The notes below the pieces were generated by a model. The model saw nothing but the letters and a program-made list of their open reading frames with translations. It was not told where the DNA came from and did not search any database. Shown here in pieces: positions 24,436 through 30,792 of a stretch of 30,792 nt of DNA. The translations under genes were made by a program, and so were the position numbers. Where the stretch lies: contig NZ_JASLCE010000099.1 in assembly GCF_030146175.1 (NCBI RefSeq), positions 1-30,792 on the forward strand, given 5' to 3'. The stretch comes from Flavobacterium sp. (lineage in GTDB: Bacteria; Bacteroidota; Bacteroidia; Flavobacteriales; Flavobacteriaceae). How positions within the stretch are numbered: position 1 is the first letter of the stretch; each line of letters starts with the position of its first letter.

Positions 24436-26201
24436 GCAAGGTTGTTCTTTATTTTGTACGGAATCGCAAAACGGCTAACGGTGCCTTTTACAATGCCGTT
24501 ATCAATGATGTTGGCGATTTCAATCGTCTCCTGTGTGGCATAGAGCCTTTCGGATGTAATTTTTGTAGCCATAGACCTGTGACCTTCTCTTGTTTCTCCG
24601 CTAAGGCCTTTTCCGTTATCTGTTACTTCAAAATAAAGCTTGTTGCGCTTTTTATAGAATCGGATTTGTATGCTGCCGTCTGATTTTTTTCCGGCGATTC
24701 CGTGTTTTACAGCATTTTCGATAAATGGCTGCGTGAGCATCGGAGGAATGAAGGTTGTTTCGGTATTAATCCCGTCTTCTGCGATGATTTTATAATCGAA
24801 ATTATTATAAAGCAGTTGTTGTATCGCCAGGTAGTTCACCGTCATGTTGATTTCTTCTTTGAGACTGATGTATTGTAGCGAAGAGTTCTCCAGTATCTGA
24901 AGGGTAAGTTGTGAAAATTTCGAGAGATAAGCAACAGCTTCGTCATTTTTATCTTCGTAAATAAGGTTTTGTATGGTATCGACGGAGTTGAAGATAAAAT
25001 GCGGATTCATTTGTGTAAGCAGTAATTGCTGTTTCAGTTCGTTGTTTCTGTTGGCCGCGATGGCTCTTTTCTGTCTGAAGTAAAAATATAAAAATATCAG
25101 AAGAGTGATCAACACGATAATGGTAAATATAAAACCGAACAGGAATACGTTCTTTTTGGCATTCGCCTGTTGTGCTTCAATTTTTTGTGTTTCGGTGGTA
25201 GCCTGAAGAAGGCTGTTTTGCAGTGCCAGTTGTTCGGTATCGAATTTTACCGAACGGGCTTCGGTATTGGTAAGCATTGCCTCACTCATCAATCCCATTT
25301 TGGCTTGTACCGCTTCTATTCTGTAACGATACGCCTGTTCGTAGTTGCTTTGTTTTTCATATAATTCTGCCAATAGCCGGTTGGCCAGAACATAATCTTC
25401 GCTTTCCTCGTCTAAGGGTTTTAACGCAATGCATTGCTCCAAAAAAGACTTCGCTTTTGGAATGTCGTTACCGGAAAGATAGCATTCTCCCAAATGCTTT
25501 AAAATGCGCATCCGGATATCGACATATCGATTTGTTTTTTCATGGGCCAATGCCGCGCGGTAATACTGTTTTGCCTTTTGGGAATTGCCGAGCATGGCAT
25601 GGCAAAAGCCCAGTTGGTCCATTATGTAAGCTTTAGCATTATAAAAACCGGTGCCGGTTGTTACGGCAAGCGCTTCAGATAGTGGTTGTAATGCTTCTGC
25701 ATATTTCTTCTGACTGATAAAAAAATTGGCATAAAGTACCTTGGCCGTAGCCGTGTTTTCTTTTTGATGCGCGTTTCTTTTGAGAATATTTAGTGCTTTA
25801 TGGTGATAACCGGCTGCTTTGGTGTAATCTTTTTTAAATCCGAAGATCTGACCCATTACGCTGTAGCAATAGGCAATACCAATGGAGTCGTTAGACAGGC
25901 ACATTCCTTCAAATGCTCTGGTAACCTGATAAAAGGCTTCGTCATATTTCCGGGATCTGACATAGGCTTGTGCGGTGCGATAGGCCGACCTGTCCCGAAG
26001 TGGCCTGTCGGCTACCATAAAGGCGACATCTACATCCAATTGCGCAATGGCAGCCTTGTAGTTCTGTCCGGCTCTGCTGTAGGTATCGGCTACATATTGT
26101 AGTGAGTCGATGCGTTTATAATCCTGGGCATAAAGGAGGCCGGCCGCATCGAAAAGAATGCAGTATAATATATATAACCAATTGATTTTAAAGTTTTTCA
26201 T
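24432..26201 (-). CDS. TPR-containing LytS-like sensor histidine kinase (589 aa)
   Basis: Signal peptide (MKNFKINWLYILYCILFDAAGLLYAQ), TPR-like repeats across the periplasmic part (for example CYSVMGQIFGFKKDYTKAAG and LGECYLSGNDIPKAKSFLEQ), a membrane helix at about 351-375 and a complete kinase core. Motifs are intact: TQMNPHFIFNS with His401, QPFIENAVKHG with Asn496 and DNGKG with Asp528. No response regulator gene is attached, so it is either an orphan or feeds the LytTR regulator encoded at 16180. It is followed with a 4-bp overlap by the degenerate homologue, which has the same length. The signal is unknown. Confidence 0.95.
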   Translation of the reverse strand: MKNFKINWLYILYCILFDAAGLLYAQDYKRIDSLQYVADTYSRAGQNYKAAIAQLDVDVAFMVADRPLRDRSAYRTAQAYVRSRKYDEAFYQVTRAFEGMCLSNDSIGIAYCYSVMGQIFGFKKDYTKAAGYHHKALNILKRNAHQKENTATAKVLYANFFISQKKYAEALQPLSEALAVTTGTGFYNAKAYIMDQLGFCHAMLGNSQKAKQYYRAALAHEKTNRYVDIRMRILKHLGECYLSGNDIPKAKSFLEQCIALKPLDEESEDYVLANRLLAELYEKQSNYEQAYRYRIEAVQAKMGLMSEAMLTNTEARSVKFDTEQLALQNSLLQATTETQKIEAQQANAKKNVFLFGFIFTIIVLITLLIFLYFYFRQKRAIAANRNNELKQQLLLTQMNPHFIFNSVDTIQNLIYEDKNDEAVAYLSKFSQLTLQILENSSLQYISLKEEINMTVNYLAIQQLLYNNFDYKIIAEDGINTETTFIPPMLTQPFIENAVKHGIAGKKSDGSIQIRFYKKRNKLYFEVTDNGKGLSGETREGHRSMATKITSERLYATQETIEIANIIDNGIVKGTVSRFAIPYKIKNNLA

Positions 26202-26243
26202 TGTTTCCGGCGCTTCGGGTTTTTACGGCTCATGCAATTAAAA

Positions 26244-26289
26244 CTATAGCCGGGTAATACTGTTATTAGGTAGTATTACCCGGCTATAG
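26244..26289 (-). terminator. Strong intrinsic terminator after the ankyrin gene
   Basis: Perfect 18-bp stem CTATAGCCGGGTAATACT / AGTATTACCCGGCTATAG with a 10-nt loop, 13 bp after the stop at 26303. On the - strand it is followed by TTTTAATTG. It separates the WGR/ankyrin operon from the kinase pair. Confidence 0.92.
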
Positions 26290-26302
26290 CAATGATGTCG
26301 TT

Positions 26303-26980
26303 TTACAGTTCCAATGAATACCCTCTGTCCTGTAACTCTTCAATTTCTTCGTCGGTCATTACGGCTCCTTTTTCTTTAAGTTGGGCAAAGAAATCTTTAT
26401 TGTTGTAGTAAGCCATTCCCAGTATGCTTCTTTCGTTGAGTCCTATAAAATCGTCACTTTCAACAACGAGGTTCAGGTTTGATCCGGCGTCGATGAGTTT
26501 TTGGATAATAGTAGGGGATACTCCATGTTTGTTTATTGTATATGCAAGTGCGCTCCATCCCAAATGATCAGTTTTATTCGCATCTGCGCCGCCGTTAAGC
26601 AACGATTCAACGATTCGGGCATAGATAGCTGTAGCATTATGACAGGCTTCGGCAATCATAGTAAGCGGTGTTTTGCCGTCTTTGGTTTCATTGAGGTCTA
26701 CGAATTGGTTATGAGCCATACTGTCTATTATTCGGTCATAACCTTTTTCAGGAAACCAGGAATCTTCAAAATTAAGCGCCAGATAAATAGAAGGGGCATT
26801 ATCTTTAGTAACGGCACTCATTAGTGTCTGTATTTCATTAAAATCCCGATCGTCTATCGCCGATGTTAACGCATCATGCATTTGCTCGCGCGAAATAGAA
26901 GCGGAAGGATTTTCGGAAGTGCTTTTTTCTTTTTTCGGCTCGGCCTGATTGTTTTTTTTGAAAAAATTAAATAAACCCAT
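26303..26980 (-). CDS. Ankyrin-repeat protein (225 aa)
   Basis: Start MGLFNFFKKNNQAEPKKEK was chosen at 26980; an ATG three codons earlier (26989) is possible. After a polar, Lys/Ser-rich linker come ankyrin-like units: ALTSAIDDRDFNEIQTLMS, DGKTPLTMIAEACHN..YARIVESLLNGGADANKTD, GWSALAYTINKHGVSPTIIQKLIDAGSNLN, and a last unit ending FFAQLKEKGAVMTDEEIEEL. This is four to five repeats of a small protein-binding solenoid. There is no signal peptide, but the N-terminal MGLFNFFKK is amphipathic and might associate with membrane. It follows the WGR gene by 15 bp and is in its operon. Confidence 0.88.
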   Translation of the reverse strand: MGLFNFFKKNNQAEPKKEKSTSENPSASISREQMHDALTSAIDDRDFNEIQTLMSAVTKDNAPSIYLALNFEDSWFPEKGYDRIIDSMAHNQFVDLNETKDGKTPLTMIAEACHNATAIYARIVESLLNGGADANKTDHLGWSALAYTINKHGVSPTIIQKLIDAGSNLNLVVESDDFIGLNERSILGMAYYNNKDFFAQLKEKGAVMTDEEIEELQDRGYSLEL

Positions 26981-26995
26981 AATTAACACGTTGAA

Positions 26996-27814
26996 TTAGT
27001 TTGTTCTTGTATATCCTTTACCCAGCTTTTCGTTGATCAGCTTGTCGCGCTCCTTTTCGGCTTTTTGCACGGAATCCAATTCTTTTACGTTTTTTTGACC
27101 GGCGGTTCCTGTTTTTCCGTAGGTAATATTTAATGTGGCACCATTCTGTATAATCTGCCAGAACTTATCGCTTTTGGCATCTTTATAGTGAAGTAGTACT
27201 GCTTCGCCTTCTGCCACTTTTATTTCCGATTTATAATAGGAGGAAAGGTTCCATGCCGCGGTCTCATAACGCATTTTTTCTCTAAGGTGATACAGGTATT
27301 CCGCATCGGCAACTTCAAACTCCAGTGTGTACAGATCCTTTTCAAGCTTCCGCTTTACAGGTTTCGATAGTATTACCTTGTTGGCAACATCGATTACCTT
27401 TAATGGCTCGTTATCGAATTGTACATAATATTGACCGTTCGACATTCCGCTGGCTGAAACTTTTTTGCCATATTGTAACGCCAGTTCTTCGTTGTGTTTT
27501 TGCGAATATTCACGATCATTTCTTTTTTGTCCTTCCTCCGGTGTGATGTCGAGCTTCATACCGTCGTTATACTGATGCATTACATCGTATTCGTCTTTTC
27601 GCGGATGTTCGGTTACCAGTTTTTTCCATTCTTCCATTGGAATCGGAAGTTTATTGAAATAAGGTCTTTCAATGTGTCCCGTTTCAAGTAATATTTGCAA
27701 AGCAAAGTCTTTAGAACCGATATCGCTTCCCGCATCGGGATGGTCTACGCGAACTTCTGCTGTTACTTTGGTTGCTTCAATGCTTTTTACCGTAATTGTA
27801 TATAGTGTTGCCAT
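26996..27814 (-). CDS. Protein with C-terminal WGR-like domain (272 aa)
   Basis: Residues about 200-272 match a WGR domain: GEAVLLHYKDAKSDKFWQI, LNITYGKTGTAGQKNVKEL, then KAEKERDKLINEKLGKGY. The name-giving Trp-Gly-Arg is Tyr-Gly-Lys here. WGR domains occur in PARPs, where they bind DNA, and in bacterial MolR/DUF4132-type proteins of poorly known role. The N-terminal ~195 residues are unrecognised; they include VDHPDAGSDIGSKDFALQIL and a charged helical middle. There is no signal peptide, so it is cytoplasmic. It is the first gene of a pair with the ankyrin gene 15 bp downstream, under its own predicted operator-linked promoter. Confidence 0.85.
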   Translation of the reverse strand: MATLYTITVKSIEATKVTAEVRVDHPDAGSDIGSKDFALQILLETGHIERPYFNKLPIPMEEWKKLVTEHPRKDEYDVMHQYNDGMKLDITPEEGQKRNDREYSQKHNEELALQYGKKVSASGMSNGQYYVQFDNEPLKVIDVANKVILSKPVKRKLEKDLYTLEFEVADAEYLYHLREKMRYETAAWNLSSYYKSEIKVAEGEAVLLHYKDAKSDKFWQIIQNGATLNITYGKTGTAGQKNVKELDSVQKAEKERDKLINEKLGKGYTRTN

Positions 27815-27824
27815 TTTAAATTAT

Positions 27825-27861
27825 TTGTAGCGCTAAGGTATAGAAATATCTTGCGCTACAA
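27825..27861. repeat. Inverted repeat overlapping the promoter of the WGR gene
   Basis: Outer arms TTGTAGCGC / GCGCTACAA (9 bp, perfect), inner arms AAGGTAT / ATATCTT (one G/T wobble), loop AGAA. It lies 11 bp from the start codon, spans the predicted -7 box and abuts the nearest half-site at 27862. It could be a weak terminator of the Sel1 gene upstream or an additional operator. Confidence 0.55.
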
Positions 27862-27923
27862 TTTGTTAATGAAGATTCGTCGGGAACAAATGTATATTTG
27901 TTTCTGAAAAATTACATTCCGTC
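27833..27923 (-). promoter_or_regulatory. Predicted LytTR-type operator array and promoter of the WGR/ankyrin operon
   Basis: On the - strand: GACGGA (27918-27923, weak, inside the end of the Sel1 gene), AACAAA (27897-27902), GACGAA (27876-27881) and AACAAA (27862-27867), spaced 21, 21 and 14 bp, with linker TCTTCATT. A 21-bp gap leads to TACCTTAG (27833-27840), one base from TAnnTTTG. A perfect TACATTTG (27887-27894) also lies inside the array and is an alternative -7 box. Confidence 0.55.
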
Positions 27924-28565
27924 CATTTGACGTAAAAATGCCTCGCGTTGTTCGTCTTCCAGTTTTTCGTAGGCTTCGGCTTTTGCCTCGTCCTGCGGTA
28001 CGCCTTCACCATAGCGATACATCAGACCCAGGGTTTCTGTTGCCCGTACATTTCCAAGCTGCGAAGCTTTGTCATACCAGGTTATCGCTTTTTCCATATC
28101 CTGTGGGATGTTGTTTCCTGTGGCATAAAAAGTACCCATATTATAGCACGCTCTGTCACTGCCCGCATTGGCCGATTTCAGGTTCCAGTTTGTTGCCGTT
28201 TCTGCATCGATTTCGGTTCCGATACCGGTGGCGTAATAGACGTACAGTTCAAACATGGCATCGGCATTGCCTAACGCAGCCGATTTTTGATGGTAGTCGA
28301 ACGATACGGCATAATCCGGAGACAACCAGGATTCGCCGTTGTAATACAGCAGTCCCAGTTCGTACAACGCAGGACTATAGTCTTTTTCGCCTAGCTCTTT
28401 GTAGATGTCAATATATATACCGAGCGTTTCTTCCCCAAAGAAGGGCATTGATTTCATCGATTCGAAATAATATTTTGTATCTCTGAATAGTTGTTCGTGA
28501 GTGTATTTGCTAAAAGCATCATTGCTGATTATCGCTTTTAATTCGTCGTGATCAATACGTTCCAT
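27912..28565 (-). CDS. Sel1-repeat protein (217 aa)
   Basis: From about residue 75 the protein is made of Sel1-like repeats of about 36 residues: ALYELGLLYYNGESWLSPDY, AMFELYVYYATGIGTEIDAE, ACYNMGTFYATGNNIPQDME and ATETLGLMYRYGEGVPQDEA. Each ends in a helix such as KAITWYDKASQLGN. Sel1 proteins are alpha-alpha solenoids that act as adaptors in signalling or membrane complexes. There is no signal peptide, so this copy is probably cytoplasmic. The start is 18 bp after the upstream membrane-TPR gene and the two are likely one operon. It ends KLEDEQREAFLRQMDGM. Confidence 0.9.
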   Translation of the reverse strand: MERIDHDELKAIISNDAFSKYTHEQLFRDTKYYFESMKSMPFFGEETLGIYIDIYKELGEKDYSPALYELGLLYYNGESWLSPDYAVSFDYHQKSAALGNADAMFELYVYYATGIGTEIDAETATNWNLKSANAGSDRACYNMGTFYATGNNIPQDMEKAITWYDKASQLGNVRATETLGLMYRYGEGVPQDEAKAEAYEKLEDEQREAFLRQMDGM

Positions 28566-28583
28566 ATTTTTTTGATTGGGTTA

Positions 28584-29441
28584 TTATTTTAACGCTTCGA
28601 AATTTTTCAGCAATTTGTTGTATTCTTTTTTGTCAGACGGAGACGCTATCAGTGCTTCAATTTTTGGAAGCTGTACTCCGGCATCGGCTTTACGCTTGTG
28701 GTAAACCAGGAAATCGCCGTAATTCCAGTTGTTAAGGAAATACGATTTAATGGCAATACTTTCTTTGTAATTGGCTTCAGCATTGGTCAAATCTTTATTC
28801 ATAAGGTAGCACGAAGCCAATTGATCATGTAGAAACGCTTTGTCGGTAGCATCCCACTCCTCGTTGAGTGCGTTCCGATATACATCGATTGCGTCCTGGT
28901 ATTTGCGACTCATGATCAGCTTTCCGGCTGTATTGATAAAAGGTGTTGTTCTGCTGCTGGTTTCCGGAAATGACGAACTGTCAGAAGTAGTAGCATCCGA
29001 TATGGAAATCTCACCGTTAAAAACAGAATTTTTCAGATAGTTAACCAGCTTTTCATCAGTATTGGTTTGATCAAAGAAATTTTGTAGTTGTTTGTAGTTC
29101 CCTTCGTTGAGAACCACATTGGCATTAACAGAATTGCTAAGCTTGTCATAAAGCGGATCGATAAGTTTGCTGCCCGAAATATTCATCTCGGCAAATACCT
29201 TTCTCAACAGATCCAAGACCGCGATCAGGTGAATTTTCTGTTCGGGTTTTACGTGGTTGTCATAAGGGATTACAAATGCTTCCCCTAAAGCTCTTAAGGA
29301 AGCATTGATTTCGCCATCATCAAATTTTTTCTTTGCGTCGATTAGTTTTTCAGGTGCTTTTTTCAGGTTCTTTTTTGAAGAGAACAACGAATAAATAATG
29401 AGAAGTACAACTGCGCCTCCTCCGATGTAAAAATAATTCAT
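28584..29441 (-). CDS. Membrane-anchored TPR-like protein (285 aa)
   Basis: A single N-terminal membrane helix (YFYIGGGAVVLLIIYSLF) is followed at once by Lys-rich residues (SSKKNLKKAPEK), which suggests an N-out, cytoplasmic-body orientation. The body is helical. A Ser/Thr-rich linker at about 150-168 (ATTSDSSSFPETSSRTT) precedes TPR-like pairs: LIMSRKYQDAIDVYRNALNEEWD and LASCYLMNKDLTNAEANYKESIA. It is the first gene of a pair with the Sel1 gene, and its promoter has the clearest operator array in the window. The function is unknown; a scaffold tethering Sel1 or ankyrin partners to the inner membrane is a reasonable guess. Confidence 0.85.
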   Translation of the reverse strand: MNYFYIGGGAVVLLIIYSLFSSKKNLKKAPEKLIDAKKKFDDGEINASLRALGEAFVIPYDNHVKPEQKIHLIAVLDLLRKVFAEMNISGSKLIDPLYDKLSNSVNANVVLNEGNYKQLQNFFDQTNTDEKLVNYLKNSVFNGEISISDATTSDSSSFPETSSRTTPFINTAGKLIMSRKYQDAIDVYRNALNEEWDATDKAFLHDQLASCYLMNKDLTNAEANYKESIAIKSYFLNNWNYGDFLVYHKRKADAGVQLPKIEALIASPSDKKEYNKLLKNFEALK

Positions 29442-29474
29442 AGTTAATTTAAGTAATAGTGGTTAATTGGATTG

Positions 29475-29565
29475 CAAAGTACCACTTAAATGAACAGCTT
29501 GTGTTTGTAAATGATTATTTGTAGTGATGTACTGGAAATTTGTACCGGATTGGAAGAAATTCGTT
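29475..29565 (-). promoter_or_regulatory. Predicted LytTR-type operator array and promoter of the membrane-TPR/Sel1 operon
   Basis: Best-formed array. On the - strand: AACGAA (29560-29565), TACAAA (29539-29544), TACAAA (29518-29523) and TACAAA (29504-29509), spaced 21, 21 and 14 bp, with linker TAATCATT. A 22-bp gap leads to TACTTTGC (-7 at 29475-29481, one base shorter than TAnnTTTG), about 35 bp before the start codon. The nearest half-site occupies the usual -33 position, as expected for an activator. Confidence 0.72.
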
Positions 29566-29640
29566 TTACCAGTCATCCATAATGTAGGTGCTTCCAATAA
29601 TAGCATTGTGTAGCTATGCAGACGGTACTGTTTTTACACC

Positions 29641-30792
29641 TTATTTTCTACTGTTGTCTATGACAATGGTTTGTACCAATGCTTTTCGCTCCAAATATTT
29701 CCTGATCAATATCATCGAAAAAGCCAGTAAACCGAATACCAACGTTAGCCATGGTGTGTATTGAACACCTCTTGTGGCTATAATCCATCCGCCTATCGTA
29801 GTGCCTACTGTAACGCCCATATTACCAAAGGAAGTCGCAAGGCTGTTGGCAAATTCCAACGATTGCGGTGCTGATGAAATCATATAAGTAGAAGCATTTA
29901 GAAAACTCGGTGAATATAAAAATCCCCAAAGTAGTATCACTACAAACACGGCTATGGTATTGGTACCCGAAAAATGTAATAATACCGGAATCAGTATGGT
30001 TCCCGACAAAAATAGGGCAGTGGTATTCGCAACATGTTTGTTAAGCATTTTTCCCGAAATACGGTTGGCTATAATTCCGATGCAACCAAAGGCAAAAAGC
30101 ATATAGCTCACCATGGTGTTATCCATGCCTTTTGCTTTGTTGAGGTATTCGGCAAAGTAACTATAGGTGGAAAACCATCCGGCAATCATAAAAAAATTCA
30201 TTGCCGTACTAACGATAAATATAGGTTGAGTGAGTATTTTCAACTGACTTCCGTATGATTTTTTCGCGGTAACCGGCATATTGGGCAGAAAGCTATAGAT
30301 CACCAACAGCGCAATAGTGCTAACAATAGTTTGAACGATAAAAGAATATTCCCATGAAAGTTTACTCGCTAACCAGGTTGCAAACGGAACGGTAGAAACC
30401 ATCGCAATGGCTACACCGCTAAAAACAATACTCATCAATTCGTTTTCATGTTTTTTATCTCCTTTTGAAACCGCAACCGATAAAGCCGTAGCAATATAAA
30501 CCGGCTGTAGCAATGCAGGAAGCATCCGAACCACCATCAACAGCCAGAAAGGAGGGGAAAAGGAGGATATGATTCCCGTAAAAAGAAAGATAAGGATCGC
30601 TGAGGCCATTATTTTTTTGCGGTCAAAGCCTGACGTTAATAAGGTCATAAAAGGACCGGTCAATGCGATTACTAATGCAAAAGCACTAAGTAGCATTCCA
30701 GCTTTGTCGATGCTTATTTTGTAATGTTCGGCTATTTGAGGGAGTATGCCAATAACACCAAACTCGGTAGTAATGACAGCGATAAAACCCAA
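29641..30792 (-). CDS. MFS efflux transporter, DHA1/AraJ-like, start outside the window
   Basis: The frame is open to the right edge, which begins with a TTG codon inside the first membrane helix (GFIAVITTEFGVIGILPQIA), so the real start lies beyond 30792. Some 383 codons are visible, with about 11-12 hydrophobic helices. The loop after the second helix, LLTSGFDRKKIMASA, is a variant of the MFS motif A (G...DR.GR[KR]). The combination TEFGVIGILPQIAEHYKIS..KAGMLLSAFAL is typical of the drug-H+ antiporter 1 group (AraJ/YdhP-like sugar or drug exporters). It acts in the inner membrane; the substrate cannot be told. It is separated from the next gene by 199 bp containing an operator array that belongs to that gene. 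Confidence 0.9.
   Translation of the reverse strand: MGFIAVITTEFGVIGILPQIAEHYKISIDKAGMLLSAFALVIALTGPFMTLLTSGFDRKKIMASAILIFLFTGIISSFSPPFWLLMVVRMLPALLQPVYIATALSVAVSKGDKKHENELMSIVFSGVAIAMVSTVPFATWLASKLSWEYSFIVQTIVSTIALLVIYSFLPNMPVTAKKSYGSQLKILTQPIFIVSTAMNFFMIAGWFSTYSYFAEYLNKAKGMDNTMVSYMLFAFGCIGIIANRISGKMLNKHVANTTALFLSGTILIPVLLHFSGTNTIAVFVVILLWGFLYSPSFLNASTYMISSAPQSLEFANSLATSFGNMGVTVGTTIGGWIIATRGVQYTPWLTLVFGLLAFSMILIRKYLERKALVQTIVIDNSRK

Noticed and set aside
24183..24683. 166-codon + strand open frame across the junction of the two kinases
   Set aside because: Antisense to both kinase genes, with unusual Cys/Phe-rich composition and no motif.
27938..28486. 182-codon + strand open frame opposite the Sel1 gene
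   Set aside because: The Sel1 repeats are clear on the - strand; the antisense translation is Arg/His/Cys/Pro-rich and shadow-like.
29566..29640. Terminator for the MFS gene just after 29641
   Set aside because: Only short, weak inverted repeats are present with no U-tract, so no call was made.

Overview
The window looks like a chromosomal segment of a Bacteroidota bacterium, most likely a Flavobacteriaceae member. The reasons are the moderately AT-rich sequence, a type IX secretion (T9SS) C-terminal sorting domain, three TPR-type LytS-like sensor kinases with NPHF[IL]FNS-type boxes, promoter -7 boxes close to TAnnTTTG, and the absence of clear Shine-Dalgarno sequences. No tRNA, rRNA, transposase, integrase, phage gene or CRISPR array was seen.

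Region 1 (1-12746, + strand) is one tight run of genes. It holds the end of an unrecognised gene cut by the left edge, three tandem paralogues (about 530 aa, unknown N-terminal domain plus propeller-like C-terminal half), two tandem paralogues (about 813 aa) with ankyrin repeats on both sides of an unrecognised central domain, a protein with an exact 18-residue Cys/Asn ladder solenoid, and a small unknown protein. A bidirectional hairpin terminator closes the run. Tandem duplication has clearly built this array.

Region 2 (12813-16027, - strand) encodes three exported proteins: a two-repeat protein with a T9SS sorting domain, a parallel beta-helix-like protein and a secreted protein of unknown function.

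Region 3 (16180-29441) contains signalling genes and genes apparently under common control. A LytTR response regulator sits next to a TPR sensor kinase. Two more TPR sensor kinases overlap by 4 bp: one canonical, one with degraded catalytic motifs. Around them are genes with domains usually thought of as eukaryote-like: a probable Suppressor-of-fused domain, a possible Spo0M/arrestin fold, ankyrin, degenerate WGR, Sel1 and TPR-like proteins.

The strongest observation is regulatory. Five promoters in regions 2-3 carry the same 90-91 bp layout: four phased half-sites (consensus [TAG]AC[AG]AA) at spacings 21, 21 and 14 bp, an invariant TNWTCATT linker between the last two, then 21-22 bp to a -7 box resembling TAnnTTTG. 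Direct repeats with a 21-bp (two-turn) period are typical of LytTR-domain binding. The simplest reading is that the response regulator at 16180-16935 controls a local regulon made of the secreted protein, the SUFU-like operon, the Spo0M-like gene (with a leader of about 420 nt), the WGR/ankyrin pair and the membrane-TPR/Sel1 pair. The biological output of this regulon is unknown.

The right edge (29641-30792) holds most of an MFS efflux transporter whose start lies outside the window.
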